Origin: Polyangium mundeleinium
Lineage (GTDB): Bacteria; Myxococcota_A; Polyangia; Polyangiales; Polyangiaceae
Assembly: GCF_028369105.1 (NCBI RefSeq)
Contig: NZ_JAQNDO010000001.1
Coordinates: forward strand, 10,262,501 to 10,326,500
Direction of reading: 5' to 3'
Length of the DNA: 64,000 nt
The position numbers and the translations under genes were made by a program. The notes beneath the pieces were generated by a model. That model had not been told where the DNA came from. It did not search any database and saw only the letters and a program-made list of their open reading frames with translations. Of the stretch, positions 23,858 to 32,670 are shown piece by piece. Numbering within the stretch: position 1 is the first letter of the stretch; each line of letters begins with the position of its first letter.

Positions 23858-26386
23858 ATGGGGACGAAATGGCGCACGGCGTGGACATTCGGTCTCGCAG
23901 CGGGTTTGTGTGGAGGGTGCTCGGCGGGCGGTGATGCCCCGAGCGCGGGAGACGCACGCGCGGCTCCTGCGGCCGCTCCGCCTTCCGACGCGCGTGTCGC
24001 GGTGGAGATCGCCGAAGCGATCCGCCTCCACCTCGCTCACGAGTCGTCTACGCTCGGTGCAAGGACCTCGCCCGGGCCTCGGGCCGACGTGCGCCTGCCC
24101 TCGCGCGCGAGGGACGCATTTCGCGTCGCGGACCCGGAGAGCGGGCTTTCGGTCGAGGTCGCGCTCGCGGGCGCGCGGGAGGTCGCGGGCGAGGCGGGCG
24201 CGGGGATCGTCGTGTATCCGGCGGGATATCGCGGCGTCGCCGACATCGTGCACCACCCGACCGAGAGCGGCGCCGAGGATTACGTGTTTTTCCGGAACGC
24301 CCTCCCGGACGTCCCGGAGCTCCGGTACACGATCACGCTCGGCGAGAACGTGGCCGGCCTCCGCCTCGTGGGCAAAATGCTGGAGCTGCTCGACGCGGAC
24401 GGCGCGCCGCGCCTGCGCATGGCGCCGCCTTGGGCCAAGGACGCCGACGGCAAGACGGTGTGGATGAACGTCGCCGTCGAGGGCTGCAAGATCAGCACGG
24501 ATCCACGGTTGCCAATGGGCCTCCCGGTCGTCGCTCCGGGCGCGCGGCAATGCGAGGTCACCCTCTCCTGGGAGGGCACGACCGTGCGCGCGCCGCTGCT
24601 CGTCGATCCCGCGTGGACCCAGACGGACGCCATGGCCCTCAAGCGCTTCCGGCATACGGCGAACCTCTTGCCCGATGGCCGTGTCCTCGTCGCGGGCGGC
24701 GACAAGGGCGGGGAAGTTCCGCTGGAGTACGCCGAGGTCTTCGACCCGGCCCTGAAGATGTGGATCGCGACGACTTCCATGACCCAGAACCGGCTCGGGC
24801 ACACGGCCACGACGCTGAAGGACGGCCGCGTGCTCGTGCTGGGCGGCAAGGCCACCGTGCAGGGGGTCCTCAATGTGACGAACGCGGCCGAGATCTTCAC
24901 GCCGCAGAACAGCCCCAACATGGTGGGGACGTGGTCGCCCGCGAAACCCATGAACTTCCCGCGCGCGCTGCACACAGCGACGCTCCTGAGTGATGGGCGT
25001 GTCCTCGTGACCGGCGGTAAAACCTCCACGCTGGTCACCACGACCGAGATTTACGATCCCCAAACGAATACGTGGGAGCCCGGCGGGGACCTGCATCAAG
25101 CGCGGTACAATCACACGGCGACGTTGCTCGACGAGGATCGGATTCTCGTCGCGGGCGGCGAGAGCGCCGGCCCCACGCAGACCGCGGAGATATGGGCGCC
25201 GGAGACCAAGACCTGGAAGCAGACGAAATCCATGAACCGCCTGCGCTCGGGCCATACGGCCACGCGGCTCCCCTCGGGGCGCGTGGCCGTTGCCGGTGGC
25301 AGCCAGGTCATGGCCCAATCCGTGGAAGTTTTTGATCCCGGGTCGGAGGACTGGACGGCCGGGCTCAACATGACGCGCCCGCGCAAAGATCACACGGTGA
25401 CCGAGATGGCGGGCGGTCGTATCCTCGTCGCGGGCGGCGGATTCGAGGACATCCCGTACACCACCGAGATCTTCGACCCTGCCACGCAGAGCTGGAGCGC
25501 GGCGGGGTCGATGGAGAAGCCTCGCTCGCTCCACACCGCAACGACGCTCCTCAATGGCCGCGTCCTCGTCGCGGGCGGCACGGGCGCGGCGGGGGTCCTC
25601 GTCGACGCGGAGATCTACACGCCGCTCGGCGCGCCGTGCGACCTGAAGACCCCGTGTGACGACTCCTTCTGCGTCGACGGCGTCTGCTGCAACGCGCCCT
25701 GCGACGGGCAATGCGAGGCCTGCGACGGCCCTCGTCTCGGCATCTGCACGCCGGTCGAGGGCAAACCCCACGGAGCGCGCCCGGCCTGCAACGGCACGAG
25801 CGAGGCCTGCGCCACGTGTGACGGCGTGAACGCGCAGCAATGCTCGTACCCCTCGGGAAATGGCTGCGACAAGAAATGCAACACGTCCACGCTCACGGTG
25901 TACTCCTGCGACGGCACCGGCAATTGCGTGGAGTCGTTCAGCAACAACTGCGCGCCGTATAACTGCAATGCCGTCGATCTCTCGTGCGAGACGGGCTGCA
26001 CGAGCAACACCTCGTGCGCGCTCGGCTCGACGTGCAACACGGAGATGAAGACCTGCATCAGCTTGCCGACGAAATGCATCGACGACCAGATGCTCGAGCT
26101 CCCGGACGGCACCCCGCAGAGCTGCTCCCCGTATGCGTGCCGCAATGGGGCCTGCCTCGCGACGTGCGCGTCCGTGGACGATTGCTCCGGCGACGACGTC
26201 ATCTGCGACGAGAAGACCTCGAACTGCATGAAGTGGACGGCGTTCGAGGACGCGCAATCGGGCTCCTTGTCCGGGAGCTGCGCCACGGCGTCCCCCGGCG
26301 TGCCCGCCCCTCCCCGCGCCGCCTGGCTCCTTGCCCTCGCCGCCGCCTCCCTGCTCGCCGCGCGCCGAAAGCGCCCGCGCCCGTGA
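23858..26386 (+). CDS. Kelch-repeat surface protein with MYXO-CTERM-like tail
   Basis: 842-residue exported protein. Signal peptide with a lipobox-like GLCGGC, then a beta-rich domain to ~255. Six or more Kelch-type blades follow, with the repeated pattern HTATxLxDGRVLVAGG and EIFDPxTxxW (residues ~262-585), forming a propeller. A Cys-rich region (~590-800) resembles the Dickkopf/EGF-like modules of myxobacterial surface proteins (FCVDGVCCNAPCDGQC). It ends with Cys, Pro-rich spacer, hydrophobic AAWLLALAAASLLAA and RRKRPRP. This matches the MYXO-CTERM sorting-signal layout, which is trimmed and anchored to the surface. It stands alone and is 28 bp after the beta-barrel gene. Confidence 0.88.
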   Translation: MGTKWRTAWTFGLAAGLCGGCSAGGDAPSAGDARAAPAAAPPSDARVAVEIAEAIRLHLAHESSTLGARTSPGPRADVRLPSRARDAFRVADPESGLSVEVALAGAREVAGEAGAGIVVYPAGYRGVADIVHHPTESGAEDYVFFRNALPDVPELRYTITLGENVAGLRLVGKMLELLDADGAPRLRMAPPWAKDADGKTVWMNVAVEGCKISTDPRLPMGLPVVAPGARQCEVTLSWEGTTVRAPLLVDPAWTQTDAMALKRFRHTANLLPDGRVLVAGGDKGGEVPLEYAEVFDPALKMWIATTSMTQNRLGHTATTLKDGRVLVLGGKATVQGVLNVTNAAEIFTPQNSPNMVGTWSPAKPMNFPRALHTATLLSDGRVLVTGGKTSTLVTTTEIYDPQTNTWEPGGDLHQARYNHTATLLDEDRILVAGGESAGPTQTAEIWAPETKTWKQTKSMNRLRSGHTATRLPSGRVAVAGGSQVMAQSVEVFDPGSEDWTAGLNMTRPRKDHTVTEMAGGRILVAGGGFEDIPYTTEIFDPATQSWSAAGSMEKPRSLHTATTLLNGRVLVAGGTGAAGVLVDAEIYTPLGAPCDLKTPCDDSFCVDGVCCNAPCDGQCEACDGPRLGICTPVEGKPHGARPACNGTSEACATCDGVNAQQCSYPSGNGCDKKCNTSTLTVYSCDGTGNCVESFSNNCAPYNCNAVDLSCETGCTSNTSCALGSTCNTEMKTCISLPTKCIDDQMLELPDGTPQSCSPYACRNGACLATCASVDDCSGDDVICDEKTSNCMKWTAFEDAQSGSLSGSCATASPGVPAPPRAAWLLALAAASLLAARRKRPRP

Positions 26387-26566
26387 TGCGGGAGCGACCT
26401 TTGGAAGGACCTATCGCGTCCGTAGGACAATTCCTGTCCGTTCGACCGCTTTCCCGGACGCGCACCATCTGCCATGCTCTCCCTCGCGCCTGTCGCCGCG
26501 CCCGCTGCGTGTTCCCTCCACACGTCGCGGGCGCGGCGCGGCGCTCGACGACGCGGGCGCCCTCCG

Positions 26567-27595
26567 TCACGCGTGCCACTTGAACGACATCAGGCTGATG
26601 GTGAACATCGCCACCGCCCAGAGCGCCATCATCCCCAGGCCTCCGGCGAGGCTCGCGACGTCGGTGACCCCGTAGAGCAAGACCGCGCGCGAGAGCCGCA
26701 CCATCTCCGTCGTCGGCAGCCACGCGCCGACCGTGGACAGGAACCGCGGCAGCGATTCCAGCGGGAAAAACATCTCCGACAGGAACACGATCGGCATGTT
26801 GATCGCGCTGATCACGTCGACGAGCAGCTCCGCGTTGTCGATCGCGGCCGCGAGCGCGAAGCCCGCGCCGAGGAACGTGACCACGCCGAGCATCGAGATC
26901 ACGAGCAGCCAGCCAAACGATACGAGGCTCAGCGGCAAATCGAAGAAGAGCCGCGCCGCCCCGACCAGCAGGACGACCTGCACGAGCACGATCGACGACC
27001 GCGCCGCCACGTTCGCCGCGATGAACGTGCCCTTCGGCAAGGGCGTCGTGGCGAGCTTCTTCAGGAACAAGTTCTGCCGGAACAGGGCCATCGGATACCC
27101 CATCCCGAAGAGGCCCGACGCGAGCACCGAAAACGCGAGGATGCCCGGGAAGAGGTAATGCACGTACCCCCACGCCGGCCCCGCCACGACGTCGAGGCGC
27201 GCCGGGACCGGCAGCGCCGCCGCGAGCCCCCCGCCGAAGATCCGATCACGCGTCCCCACCCGCAGGACCACGCTTCCGCCGTCCGGCGCGACCGAGAGCA
27301 CCGCGCTCGCCATGCGCGCGCGAAGCTTCCCGAGCGCCTCGGCCTCGGTCTGCTCGCGCCCCACGCGCACCTCCTCGAACGCCCCGAGCTCCGCCACGCA
27401 CCGCTCGATCGCCGCGTTCTCGCCCGCCGCGGAGACCACGGCCACGTAACGCCGCTCGAACGGGTGCCCGTTCATGAACACGAGCCCGAGCACCGCGAGC
27501 AGCACGACCGGGAAGACCAGCGTGAACCCGACCGAGCTCCGGTTCCGGAGCGTGTCGAGGAGCCGCATCCGTACGAGCACCAAGAATGCGCTCAC
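26567..27595 (-). CDS. ABC-2 type transporter permease
   Basis: 342 residues with one N-terminal membrane helix (SVGFTLVFPVVLLAVLGLVF), a soluble periplasmic domain to ~140, and five further helices (YLFPGILAFSVLASGLFGMG, VLVQVVLLVGAARLF, WLLVISMLGVVTFLGAGFALA and others). This is the layout of ABC-2 exporters. The GTG start overlaps the stop of the ATPase gene (GTGA), so the two subunits are co-translated. The conserved ABC-2 region IVFLSEMFFPLESLP is present. As part of a divergon with the radical SAM operon it may export that operon's product; this is an inference. Confidence 0.9.
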   Translation of the reverse strand: MSAFLVLVRMRLLDTLRNRSSVGFTLVFPVVLLAVLGLVFMNGHPFERRYVAVVSAAGENAAIERCVAELGAFEEVRVGREQTEAEALGKLRARMASAVLSVAPDGGSVVLRVGTRDRIFGGGLAAALPVPARLDVVAGPAWGYVHYLFPGILAFSVLASGLFGMGYPMALFRQNLFLKKLATTPLPKGTFIAANVAARSSIVLVQVVLLVGAARLFFDLPLSLVSFGWLLVISMLGVVTFLGAGFALAAAIDNAELLVDVISAINMPIVFLSEMFFPLESLPRFLSTVGAWLPTTEMVRLSRAVLLYGVTDVASLAGGLGMMALWAVAMFTISLMSFKWHA

Positions 27596-28362
27596 GTCGC
27601 CTCCCCGCGCCCGATCGCCTGGCCCTCGCGGATCTCGATCGCGCAGAAATGGAAGAACGCGTCCTCGACCCCGAGCCCGCGCCGCTCCGCCTCGGGCACC
27701 GCCCGCACGAGCTCGTCCTTCGTCCCGCTCGCGCGCACGCGCCCGCCCACGAGGAACAGCAGCCGATCCGCGAGCGCGTCCGCCTCGCGGAGATCGTGCG
27801 TCGTCATCAAGAGCGTCCGCTCCGCGGCGAGCTCGCGCAGCATCTCCCCCACGATCCGTTTGTTCTCCGGATCGAGGTGCGCCGTGGGTTCGTCCAGGAA
27901 CACGAGCGTCGGATCGTGCACCACGGCCGTCGCGATGAAGAGCCGCGCCGCCTCGCCGCCCGAGAGCCGCGTCACGGCCGTCTCCGCGCGATGTTCGAGC
28001 CGCGCCCGCGCGAGGATCCGCGAAGGCCCCCCGCGTACGCCGTAGATCGCCGAGAACAGCTCCGCGTACTCGCGTGCCGTCACCCGCTCGATCTGCGCCT
28101 CTTTCTGCATCACCACGCCCACGCGCCTTCGCGGATACGGCCGCGGCTCCTTGCCGAACAGCCGATAGGCCCCGCGCGTCGGCTCCGCGAGCCCCTCCAG
28201 GAGGTCGAGCAACGTCGTCTTGCCCGCGCCGTTCGGCCCGAGCACGGCGCAGAGCCCCGGTCCTTCGACCACGAAGCTCACGTCGTCGAGCGCAACGGTG
28301 TCGCCGAAGCGCTTCGTGAGCCCCACGGCTGCGACGATCTCCCTCGGCTGCCCCTCTGTCAT
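27592..28362 (-). CDS. ABC transporter ATP-binding protein
   Basis: 256-residue exporter ATPase. Walker A is GPNGAGKTT, the Q-loop VVMQKEAQIERVT, signature RLSGGEAARL, Walker B LVFLDEP and the switch His in TTHDLREAD. All are present, so it should be active. The start at 28362 lies 54 bp from the divergent radical SAM gene. Together with the overlapping permease gene it forms a complete CcmA/NatA-type exporter with homodimeric ATPase and permease subunits. The substrate is unknown. Confidence 0.93.
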   Translation of the reverse strand: MTEGQPREIVAAVGLTKRFGDTVALDDVSFVVEGPGLCAVLGPNGAGKTTLLDLLEGLAEPTRGAYRLFGKEPRPYPRRRVGVVMQKEAQIERVTAREYAELFSAIYGVRGGPSRILARARLEHRAETAVTRLSGGEAARLFIATAVVHDPTLVFLDEPTAHLDPENKRIVGEMLRELAAERTLLMTTHDLREADALADRLLFLVGGRVRASGTKDELVRAVPEAERRGLGVEDAFFHFCAIEIREGQAIGRGEAT

Positions 28363-28416
28363 GCCTCTCCGAAGCCTATCCGATTCACCGCGCACTTCGC
28401 GTATCCTCGAACCATC

Positions 28417-29898
28417 ATGCAGGCCGAAGGGCGACTTCTCCACGAAACCACGAGCCTTTGCAAGGTGTGCAAGGACGCCCTCCCGGCCCGCGTCGTGGCG
28501 ACACCGAGCGGCGAAGCCTGGATGCAGAAGCGCTGCCCGAAGCACGGCGCGCAGGAGGTGCGCCTCTCGACGAGCGCCGCCTGGTACGAGCGCACGCGCG
28601 CCATCGTCCCGAAGGAGGCGCGCCCCGCGAAGATCCGACGCCCGATCGAGCATGGCTGCCCCTTCGATTGTGGCCCGTGCGAGAGCCACACGCAGAAGGT
28701 CCGTTTGCCCGTCGTCACCATCACGAGCGCGTGCGACCTCGACTGCCCCATCTGCTACGTCCACAACAAGAACGACGACGCGTTCCACATGAGCCGAGAG
28801 GAGTTCGCCCGGGTCCTCGATCACCTCGTCGAGGATCACGGCGGCGACCTCGACATCGTCAACCTCACCGGCGGCGAGCCGCTCCTGCACCCGCACCTGC
28901 TCGAATTCGTGTCGATGGCCCGCGCGCGCGGCATCCACCGCGTCAGCGTGTGCTCGAACGGCGTGCGCCTCGCGCGGGACGAGGACTTCGTCAAGCGCCT
29001 CGCCGATCATGGCGCGCGTATCGCGCTCTCCTTCGACACCTTCGACAAACACGTCGATCGCGCCTTGCAAGGCGCCACGCTCGTCGACCTCAAGGCCCGC
29101 GTTTTGGAGCTCCTCGACAAACACCAGGTCGACACGACGCTCATCCCCGTGATGACGCGCGGCTACAATGACAAGGAGGTCGGCCGGATCATCCGCATGG
29201 GCCTCGAGCTCTCCTGCGTGCGCCACCTCGAAATCCACACGATCACGTACACGGGGCAAGGCGGCGTCTCCTTCGATCGCTCGGGCCGCATGTCCATGCT
29301 GGAGGTCCTCGAGTCCATCGAAGAGACGACGGACGGCCTGCTCCGCGCCTCCGATTTCGTGCCTTCGCCGAGCGCGCACCCGCTCTGCTACCAGATCGCC
29401 TATCTCCTGCTCGACGACGAGGGCGGCCCGGCGCTCCCGTTCCTGCGTTTCCTCGATCCCGATACGATGTACGATTGCCTCGCCGACCACCTCTACCTGG
29501 AGCCGGGCACGCGCCTCGAACGCGCGCTGCAGGACGCGATCGACATGCTCTGGGCGCGCGGGGACGAGGGCGACGAGCGGGGCCTCAAGCTCCTCGACAA
29601 CCTCGTCCGCAAGCTCTTCCCGAAGGACAAACGCCTCTCGCCGGCCGAGGCGCTGCGCATCTCGGAGCGCGCCGCGAAGGCCGTCTACGTGCACTCGCAC
29701 ATGGACGAGGAGACGTTCGACGTGGAGCGCACGTACCAATGCTGCGATTCGAACTGTTATGCGGACGGCTCGACGATCCCCGTCTGCAATTACAACATCC
29801 TCTACCGCGACAAGGAGGCGCGCTTCATGGAGAAGCCGCGCGCCTGGGGCGAGCGCGCGGGGAGGCGCTCGCTCCCGCTCGTGCAAGGGGGAAAGTGA
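28417..29898 (+). CDS. Multi-cysteine radical SAM enzyme, Tes/MJ0619-like
   Basis: 493 residues. N-terminal cysteines LCKVC (C15, C18), RCPKHG (C40) and HGCPFDCGPCESHTQ (C81, C85, C88) precede the radical SAM CxxxCxxC in SACDLDCPICY (C106, C110, C113). This arrangement is that of the archaeal MJ0619, Tes and Grs group, which forms C-C bonds or methylates unactivated carbons. The NLTGGEPLLHP motif binds SAM. Additional C-terminal cysteines (YQCCDSNCYADGSTIPVC) fit another metal site. The reaction is inferred to be alkylation or coupling on a lipid-like chain. It heads an operon with two SDRs and an aminotransferase; the next gene begins 2 nt after its stop. Confidence 0.88.
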   Translation: MQAEGRLLHETTSLCKVCKDALPARVVATPSGEAWMQKRCPKHGAQEVRLSTSAAWYERTRAIVPKEARPAKIRRPIEHGCPFDCGPCESHTQKVRLPVVTITSACDLDCPICYVHNKNDDAFHMSREEFARVLDHLVEDHGGDLDIVNLTGGEPLLHPHLLEFVSMARARGIHRVSVCSNGVRLARDEDFVKRLADHGARIALSFDTFDKHVDRALQGATLVDLKARVLELLDKHQVDTTLIPVMTRGYNDKEVGRIIRMGLELSCVRHLEIHTITYTGQGGVSFDRSGRMSMLEVLESIEETTDGLLRASDFVPSPSAHPLCYQIAYLLLDDEGGPALPFLRFLDPDTMYDCLADHLYLEPGTRLERALQDAIDMLWARGDEGDERGLKLLDNLVRKLFPKDKRLSPAEALRISERAAKAVYVHSHMDEETFDVERTYQCCDSNCYADGSTIPVCNYNILYRDKEARFMEKPRAWGERAGRRSLPLVQGGK

Positions 29899-29899
29899 C

Positions 29900-30643
29900 A
29901 TGACGCGCCTCCTCGAAGGAAAACGTTGCATCATCACGGGCGGTACGCGGGGCCTCGGCCTCGCGATGTCCGTCGCGTTCGCGCGCCACGGGGCCCGGGT
30001 GGCGCTCACCTACCACAAGGACGACACGAGCGCGGAGGACGCGAAACGCGCTGTCGCCGCGGCGGGGCCCGAGCCGCTCGTCTTCAAAGGCTCGGTCGCG
30101 GACAGCGCGCATGTAAAGTCCACGGTCGCGGCGGTCGTCGCGGCGTTTGGCGGCGTCGACGTGCTCGTGAACAATGCGGCGATCACGCAGGTGCTCCCCA
30201 TTTCGCTCCTCGAAGAAGCGGACTGGGACGAATTGATGGACGTCAACGTGAAGGGCGTCTACCTCTACAGCCGCGCCGTCCTGCGCCACATGATCCGGGC
30301 GAAGCGGGGCAGCATCCTCAACATCGGCAATTTCGCCTCCGAGCGCATCATCGAGTCGCCGATCCATTACGCCGCCTCGAAATCGGCGCTGCGCGGGCTC
30401 ACGGAGGCGCTCGCGCGCGAGGTCGGCCGGTACACGATCCGGGTGAACCTGCTCGCGCCGGGGCTCGCCGAGGTCGGCATGGCGCAGGGCCTCCCGCAGC
30501 ACCGGCAAACGGAGTACCTCGACAAATGCCCGCTCGGCCGCCTCGCGCGGGCCGACGAGGTCGCCGAGATGGCCGCGTTCCTCGTCTCCGATTCGAACTC
30601 CTTCATGACGGGCGCCAAGGTGGTGCTCGACGGAGGGCTCTAG
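29900..30643 (+). CDS. SDR oxidoreductase (FabG-like)
   Basis: 247-residue Rossmann-fold reductase. The cofactor loop is TGGTRGLG (residues 13-20), NNAA follows at 91-94, and YAASK holds Tyr157 and Lys161. The usual catalytic Ser, 13 residues before Tyr, is Asn144 in NIGNFAS, so activity may differ from standard 3-oxoacyl reductases, or the Ser at -10 may substitute. It ends GAKVVLDGGL as FabG proteins do. It sits between the radical SAM enzyme and the aminotransferase (TAGTG overlap with the latter), so it likely reduces a keto group of the same pathway intermediate. Confidence 0.9.
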   Translation: MTRLLEGKRCIITGGTRGLGLAMSVAFARHGARVALTYHKDDTSAEDAKRAVAAAGPEPLVFKGSVADSAHVKSTVAAVVAAFGGVDVLVNNAAITQVLPISLLEEADWDELMDVNVKGVYLYSRAVLRHMIRAKRGSILNIGNFASERIIESPIHYAASKSALRGLTEALAREVGRYTIRVNLLAPGLAEVGMAQGLPQHRQTEYLDKCPLGRLARADEVAEMAAFLVSDSNSFMTGAKVVLDGGL

Positions 30644-31950
30644 TGGATTCGTACGACGACATCCTGCGGCGCGGCTTCGACGAGTATCGCGAATTCGTGA
30701 ACCCCCTCATCGCGCAGCGCGCCGCGCTCGCCGGCGAGCCCATCAAGCTCGTCCGCGCCGAAGGCGGCGTCCTGTACGACGACGAGGGACACGCCGTCGA
30801 GGATTTCCACGGCACGCAGGCCTTCGGCCATCGCAACCCGTACATTGCCGACGCGATCCGAAGATACCTCGACTCCGACGCGCCCTCCTGGTACCCCGCC
30901 CGCGTCAATCCCTTCGCCGGCCGCCTCGCGCGGAGGCTCTGCGAGCGCGCCGGGTATTACGACAACGCCTTCTTCGCCTGCACCGGCAGCGACGCGGTCG
31001 AGGCCGCCCTGAAGCTCGCCCGCGCGCTCACGAGACGCCCGCGCCTCCTCGGCCTCGAAGGCGCGTACCACGGCTGCACCTTCGGCAGCGTCTCGCTCAT
31101 GACGAAGGGCTACCTCCGTGATCCCTTCGCGCCGTTCGTCGAGGGCGCCGAGCACGTGCCTTTTGGCGACGTCGATGCGCTCGCGAAGGCCCTCGCGCCC
31201 GGCGACGTCGCCGCCATCGTCGTCGAGCCGATCCAGGGCGAAGGGGGCGTGCGCGAATTGCCAGCGCCGTTCGTCGAGGCGCTCTGCGAGCTCACCGAAA
31301 AACACGGCACGTTGCTGGTCGCCGACGAGGTCCAGACCGCGCTCGGCCGCACGGGCCGGGGTTTCCTCGCCACTGCGAGCTGGCCACGCCGACCCGACGT
31401 GGTTCTCCTCGCCAAACACCTCGGCGGCGGCATCACGCCGATCTCTGCGATGCTCACGAAACGGGAGACCTTCCTCCGCGCCTACGGCGACCATTTCGCC
31501 TCGGGCGAGAGCCACAACACGACGATGGGGTTCAATGCCCTCTCCTCTGTCGCCGCGCTCGCCGCGCTGGACCTCCTCACCGACGAGCGGATCGAACGCG
31601 TCGGGCGGCTCGGCGCGAAGCTCAAGAAAGGCTTGTCGGACACGCTCGCTCGTTCGCCGCTCTTCCGCGAGGCGCGCGGCGCGGGCTTCATGCAGGGCGT
31701 CGCGCTGAACAGCCCCGATCACCCGTGGCTCTCGTTCGAGCATTTTGGCTTCGAAGACCTCGGCCAGAAATCGATCATCTCCCCGCTCGTCTGCCACAGG
31801 CTCTACCGCCGCGGCTATTTCTGCTTCACCTGCGGCCACGACTGGAGCCTCTTCCGCCTCCAGCCGCGCTTCGACATCCCCGAGGAAAAACTCGACGCGT
31901 TCGTCGTGGCCGTGGCCGAGGAGCTCGACTACATCGAGGGGCTCGGATGA
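30643..31950 (+). CDS. Class-III PLP aminotransferase
   Basis: 435 residues. The PLP-binding Lys is K258 in LLAKHLGGGI, the Asp pairing with the pyridine nitrogen is D228 in VADEVQTALGRTG, and CTGSDAVEAALKLAR and YHGCTFGSVS bind the phosphate. All hallmarks of omega-type transaminases are intact. The start is a GTG overlapping the stop of the SDR gene (TAGTG) with CGGAGGG upstream. It would put an amino group on a carbonyl made by one of the SDRs, or use an amine donor for a chain end. The C-terminal YFCFTCGHDWSLFRLQPRF is family-typical. Substrate unknown. Confidence 0.93.
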   Translation: MDSYDDILRRGFDEYREFVNPLIAQRAALAGEPIKLVRAEGGVLYDDEGHAVEDFHGTQAFGHRNPYIADAIRRYLDSDAPSWYPARVNPFAGRLARRLCERAGYYDNAFFACTGSDAVEAALKLARALTRRPRLLGLEGAYHGCTFGSVSLMTKGYLRDPFAPFVEGAEHVPFGDVDALAKALAPGDVAAIVVEPIQGEGGVRELPAPFVEALCELTEKHGTLLVADEVQTALGRTGRGFLATASWPRRPDVVLLAKHLGGGITPISAMLTKRETFLRAYGDHFASGESHNTTMGFNALSSVAALAALDLLTDERIERVGRLGAKLKKGLSDTLARSPLFREARGAGFMQGVALNSPDHPWLSFEHFGFEDLGQKSIISPLVCHRLYRRGYFCFTCGHDWSLFRLQPRFDIPEEKLDAFVVAVAEELDYIEGLG

Positions 31951-32663
31951 ACGAATCCAAACGCAAAGCGCTCGTGCTCGGCGGCACAGGCGCGGTCGGG
32001 AGCGCCGTCCTCGCCGAGCTCCGGCGCGCCGGCATTCCTTCCGCATTCACATACCACCACGACGAAGCCCGCGCCTGCGCGCTCGAAAACGAGCTCTCGG
32101 CGCGCGCCCTCCGGCTCGACCTCGCCGATCCCGCCTCCCTCGGTCGCCTCGCGGCCTCGCTCGAAGCCGAAGGCGCGCTGCCCGACGTCGTGATTCATTG
32201 CGCCGCCATCGTCCGCACCGCACGGGTCTTCGACGCGACGGACGACGACTGGGAGGCCATGTTGGCCATCAATGCACGCTCGGTCTTCCAGGTTTGTCGC
32301 GAATTCGGCCGGCGGCTCGAAGGTCACGGCGGCGACCTCGTCTTCGTCTCTGCGCTCGATCGCACGCAATCGCTCCCCGTGCCCGCGATCTTCGCCGCGT
32401 CGCAAGGCGCGACGTCCGCACTCGTGATGGCGGCGGCCAAGGATCTCGGCCCGCGTGGCGTGCGCGCGAACGTCGTGGCCCTGGGCCTGCTCGACGCCGG
32501 AATCGGCAAGGAGCTCGATCCGAAGCTCGCCGACGAATACCGCAGCTTCAGCGCGCTCCGGCGTCTCGGGACGCCCGAGGAGGCGGCCCAAACGATCACG
32601 TGGATCGCGCTGCACAACACCTACGCGAACGGAAAGGTCCTCAGCGCGAACGGCGGGATCTGA
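31947..32663 (+). CDS. SDR-fold protein without catalytic Tyr and Lys
   Basis: 238 residues, overlapping the aminotransferase stop by 4 nt (ATGA). The nucleotide loop GGTGAVG (12-18) and HCAA (for NNAG) keep the Rossmann fold, and the C-terminus ANGKVLSANGGI is FabG-like. At the active site YxxxK is replaced by FAASQ: Phe149 for Tyr and Gln153 for Lys. It therefore cannot use the normal SDR proton relay and may be a binding, heteromeric or non-redox member of the pathway, as in heterodimeric FabG pairs where one subunit is inactive. Its partner is probably the SDR three genes upstream in the operon. Confidence 0.88.
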   Translation: MNESKRKALVLGGTGAVGSAVLAELRRAGIPSAFTYHHDEARACALENELSARALRLDLADPASLGRLAASLEAEGALPDVVIHCAAIVRTARVFDATDDDWEAMLAINARSVFQVCREFGRRLEGHGGDLVFVSALDRTQSLPVPAIFAASQGATSALVMAAAKDLGPRGVRANVVALGLLDAGIGKELDPKLADEYRSFSALRRLGTPEEAAQTITWIALHNTYANGKVLSANGGI

Positions 32664-32670
32664 TTCGCCT

